From: Diplonema papillatum
Taxonomy: Eukaryota; Euglenozoa; Diplonemea; Diplonemida; Diplonemidae
DNA length: 64,000 nt
Assembly: GCA_030068145.1 (NCBI GenBank)
Contig: JAPJBO010000110.1
Coordinates: 1 to 64,000, forward strand
Reading direction: 5' to 3'
The position numbers were made by a program, and so were the translations under genes. Below the pieces are notes generated by a model. The model ran no database searches. It was not told where the DNA came from and worked only from the letters and a program-made list of their open reading frames with translations. Positions 61,733 through 64,000 of the stretch are shown piece by piece (position 1 is the stretch's first letter; each line of letters starts with the position of its first letter).

Positions 61733-64000
61733 CGTTCCAGACTGTCGAAAAGGCGTCAGTCTGAAACAGCGGCACAATTTTGGCAACACCTCTTCCTTCA
61801 GAATGTTTCAACCCTCCACAAAACTAAACTAAAACAAAACTACGCATTCCTTTCCTGGGCAGGGGTGTGCCCTGCAGCTTTCGTTGGTTACGTCATGCGT
61901 CCCCTCCCAACGGTCTCAGTCCTTGTGCTCGGGTAAGCCCTGGATTGCAGATTATCTTAAGAACTTTATACCACCCGCCTTCTCAACAAAAACCCGGAAT
62001 CTTCGATATCGCGGCACACAAACATTGCAGGGCGACTCGTCCATTTGGCCAGCCCTTGGCTCTCGCATCGGAAAAGCTGAGCTCCCTTCTCTCTGCGAAG
62101 GCCACATGTCTTCCGATGCCTGTATATCGCAGATTTTGAAGTCTCCTGACACCGACAAGTGGTAACTGCTCCATTCAAATGGGCATGGGCAAACCCAGCC
62201 CGCTAGCGTTGAGCCGAGGGGAACAGTTGTTTTGTCTTTCCGAATGCTCGGGCTTTTCGATCTCCTTCATGACCACGTATGCATCCTCGGTTTCCAATCT
62301 GTCCGAATGTCGGTTCCTCATTTCATTCAGGCCACGGGCTCACGGCCCTGCCCCTGCCGAACTGACCACCGGTGACACGTCTTCCTGCGCTCATTGACGG
62401 CCGATGTTCGCCGCATCTGTATTCACATGCGCTTTGGGCGGCTCAACCACAGGGCCTGCACGTTTCTGCGCACTGCGTGCATGCTTCGCGCGAATGAAGC
62501 GTTCGGAACTCAGTTGGGGGGAGGATATCGCATGTCTACAACCTGTCGAACATCGGGTGCAACGGCTTCAGGACCACCCGCAAGAGTCGTTGGTCTTGCC
62601 ACCTGATCAGTTGTTGCTGATCCGCTGCTGTTCTCCAGTCGCAAGATACCCACGGAGAAAAATACGGGCGAAGTCCCTAGCACACTCACACACGGCCAAC
62701 TCCCCCGGCCACATTCACGTAGGGCGGGCGCACTGAGATACTTCATCCTTTGATGACCCGCGCCAACAAGAATAGCTCAAGCGCTTCAAGCGCACGACTC
62801 CCAACGAATGGCTTCGGCACAAAAGAAAAACCCGCACGAAGCGTGCACATGCAAACAAGAACCAAACTTGGCCTCTGCAATTTTGTTTGTTCCTGATTCG
62901 TTTTTACTCTTTGAAGTTCCACTTCTGGAACTTGCGGTGTTGGAGCTTTTGTTTGTCAAGTAGATTCCCAAGTTTACCAAATGATATCTCCACGTCCGCG
63001 AACCCTGTTTACACGTGCCCCTCGGCTACCCGCCGAAGATGATTCTTCGAACGCGACGGACACGAAACCTTCTGCTAAAACAGCCAACCCAAAACGACCA
63101 CAGCCCTCTGCACTTGATTGGTACAAAAGCGAAGTCCCCAACGAGTCAAAAGAAGATGGTCCCTGCCTTGTAACCCATCCTAATATTAGCACCCCCCTTC
63201 AAAATCGGACATTAAGTTAGGTCGGGCTCCCGGTTTCAGAGAACTACCCGGAGTATCCACTACAAAAGCCGGCCATCTACTCTAAAAATCCCATCTGATT
63301 ACCGATATTGAAAGCATGCTACACCTTGTGGCAAACGCTACGTGCCAACCGACACGAAGCCTTTGCCCTGCGTTTTTTTTGTCCCAACGATGCATAGTGC
63401 GTTGCTCAGGGTAGTCGAAGGCCTGGCAATCACACTAATGCAACAAATTTACATTCTTGGTACTCAATAGATATACAACCCGTAACCACATAGCCCTTTC
63501 TTGCTCTAAGAGAACCCATTCATGAACGGTCACACGGAGACCCTAAAACCCCGGAATTTCAAGCAAACTTTAACTCTAAAAATGGAACCAGCAGACCCGA
63601 TCTCCTCCATTGCATTTGCAATGAAATCACCAATTGAAGAGTGTCGCCACCACATCCGATTCTTTTGTCACCAGTTTAGAAGCCAAGTTGCAGTCGGGGC
63701 GAGCCTCTCTGTGTGCGCTGTAGTCAGAAGGAGTCGTGAGGAGATGGCCGATGGCTGTTAGATACGGCACTCCTGCTTCATTTTCAGTCATCATTGACAT
63801 CAAAGGATACCATGCTTGCGGACAACCAAGATGAGGTGGTTGCAGCGATGTTCATCGGAATGAACTTTCCCGCCCCAACGACGCCAAATCGCGAAGTTTA
63901 GCAATATTCCGAGGCTGGTGTTGCTGGTGCAGATCAGATCAAGAACGTCTTTTCCCTGTTTTCCTGTTTTCTGGAAGGGAAACGACGGCTACCTTTGGCA

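Larger units (their letters stand above)
60041..64000. other. No recognised gene; scattered repeats
   Basis: Holds family G at 60560-60680 (GTTCGGGCGAAGCTAAGTTC units), a family J copy at 61625-61680 with another fragment near 61810-61850 (AACAAAACTACGCATTCC), and a near-identical family C copy at 63478-63582. Open frames up to 110 codons show no recognisable protein. Confidence 0.45.

Overview
This window is eukaryotic nuclear DNA. Protein homology is broken by GT-AG introns whose phases match when joined. It also holds long introns, a MULE DNA transposon, LINE retrotransposons, satellites and fragments of cytosolic-type rRNA. Base composition is mixed, exons are GC-rich, and no bacterial operon signal is seen. 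The species cannot be named. A protist or alga with a repeat-rich genome fits best (inference only).

Layout: (1) 449-1950, C-terminal part of a pyruvate carboxylase gene. (2) 2.0-8.6 kb, mosaic of short dispersed repeat families (called A to J here). (3) 9027-12548, three-exon CAP-Gly protein gene with a (CAA)n tract just upstream and a 94-bp satellite in its intron. (4) 12.6-21.2 kb, repeats only. (5) 21.2-22.4 kb, LINE 3' tails followed by LSU and SSU rRNA fragments. (6) 22633-33206, three-exon PPR gene. Its 8.8-kb second intron holds a ~150-bp satellite interrupted by a complete 5.69-kb MULE (25489-31178) with exact 9-bp target duplication, a transposase with its DDE residues, and an OTU-protease ORF. 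(7) 34398-37468, three tandem copies of an unrecognised hydrophilic protein gene. (8) 38623-46379, three-exon gene with a spartin/senescence-like N-terminus and a charged coiled-coil C-terminus; its first intron carries two serial LINE insertions. (9) 49047-49754, GRAM-domain protein. (10) 54409-57835, TIR element with a TAA duplication (PIF/Harbinger-like). (11) 57.8-64 kb, repeats only.

The host genes have unrelated jobs: anaplerotic metabolism, microtubule binding, organelle RNA processing and membrane/lipid binding. Nothing suggests they act together. The shared theme is how mobile and tandem DNA has filled introns and gaps while splice phases stayed intact. Exon joins were made by hand from splice signals, reading frame and family similarity. 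They have not been tested by transcripts or searches.
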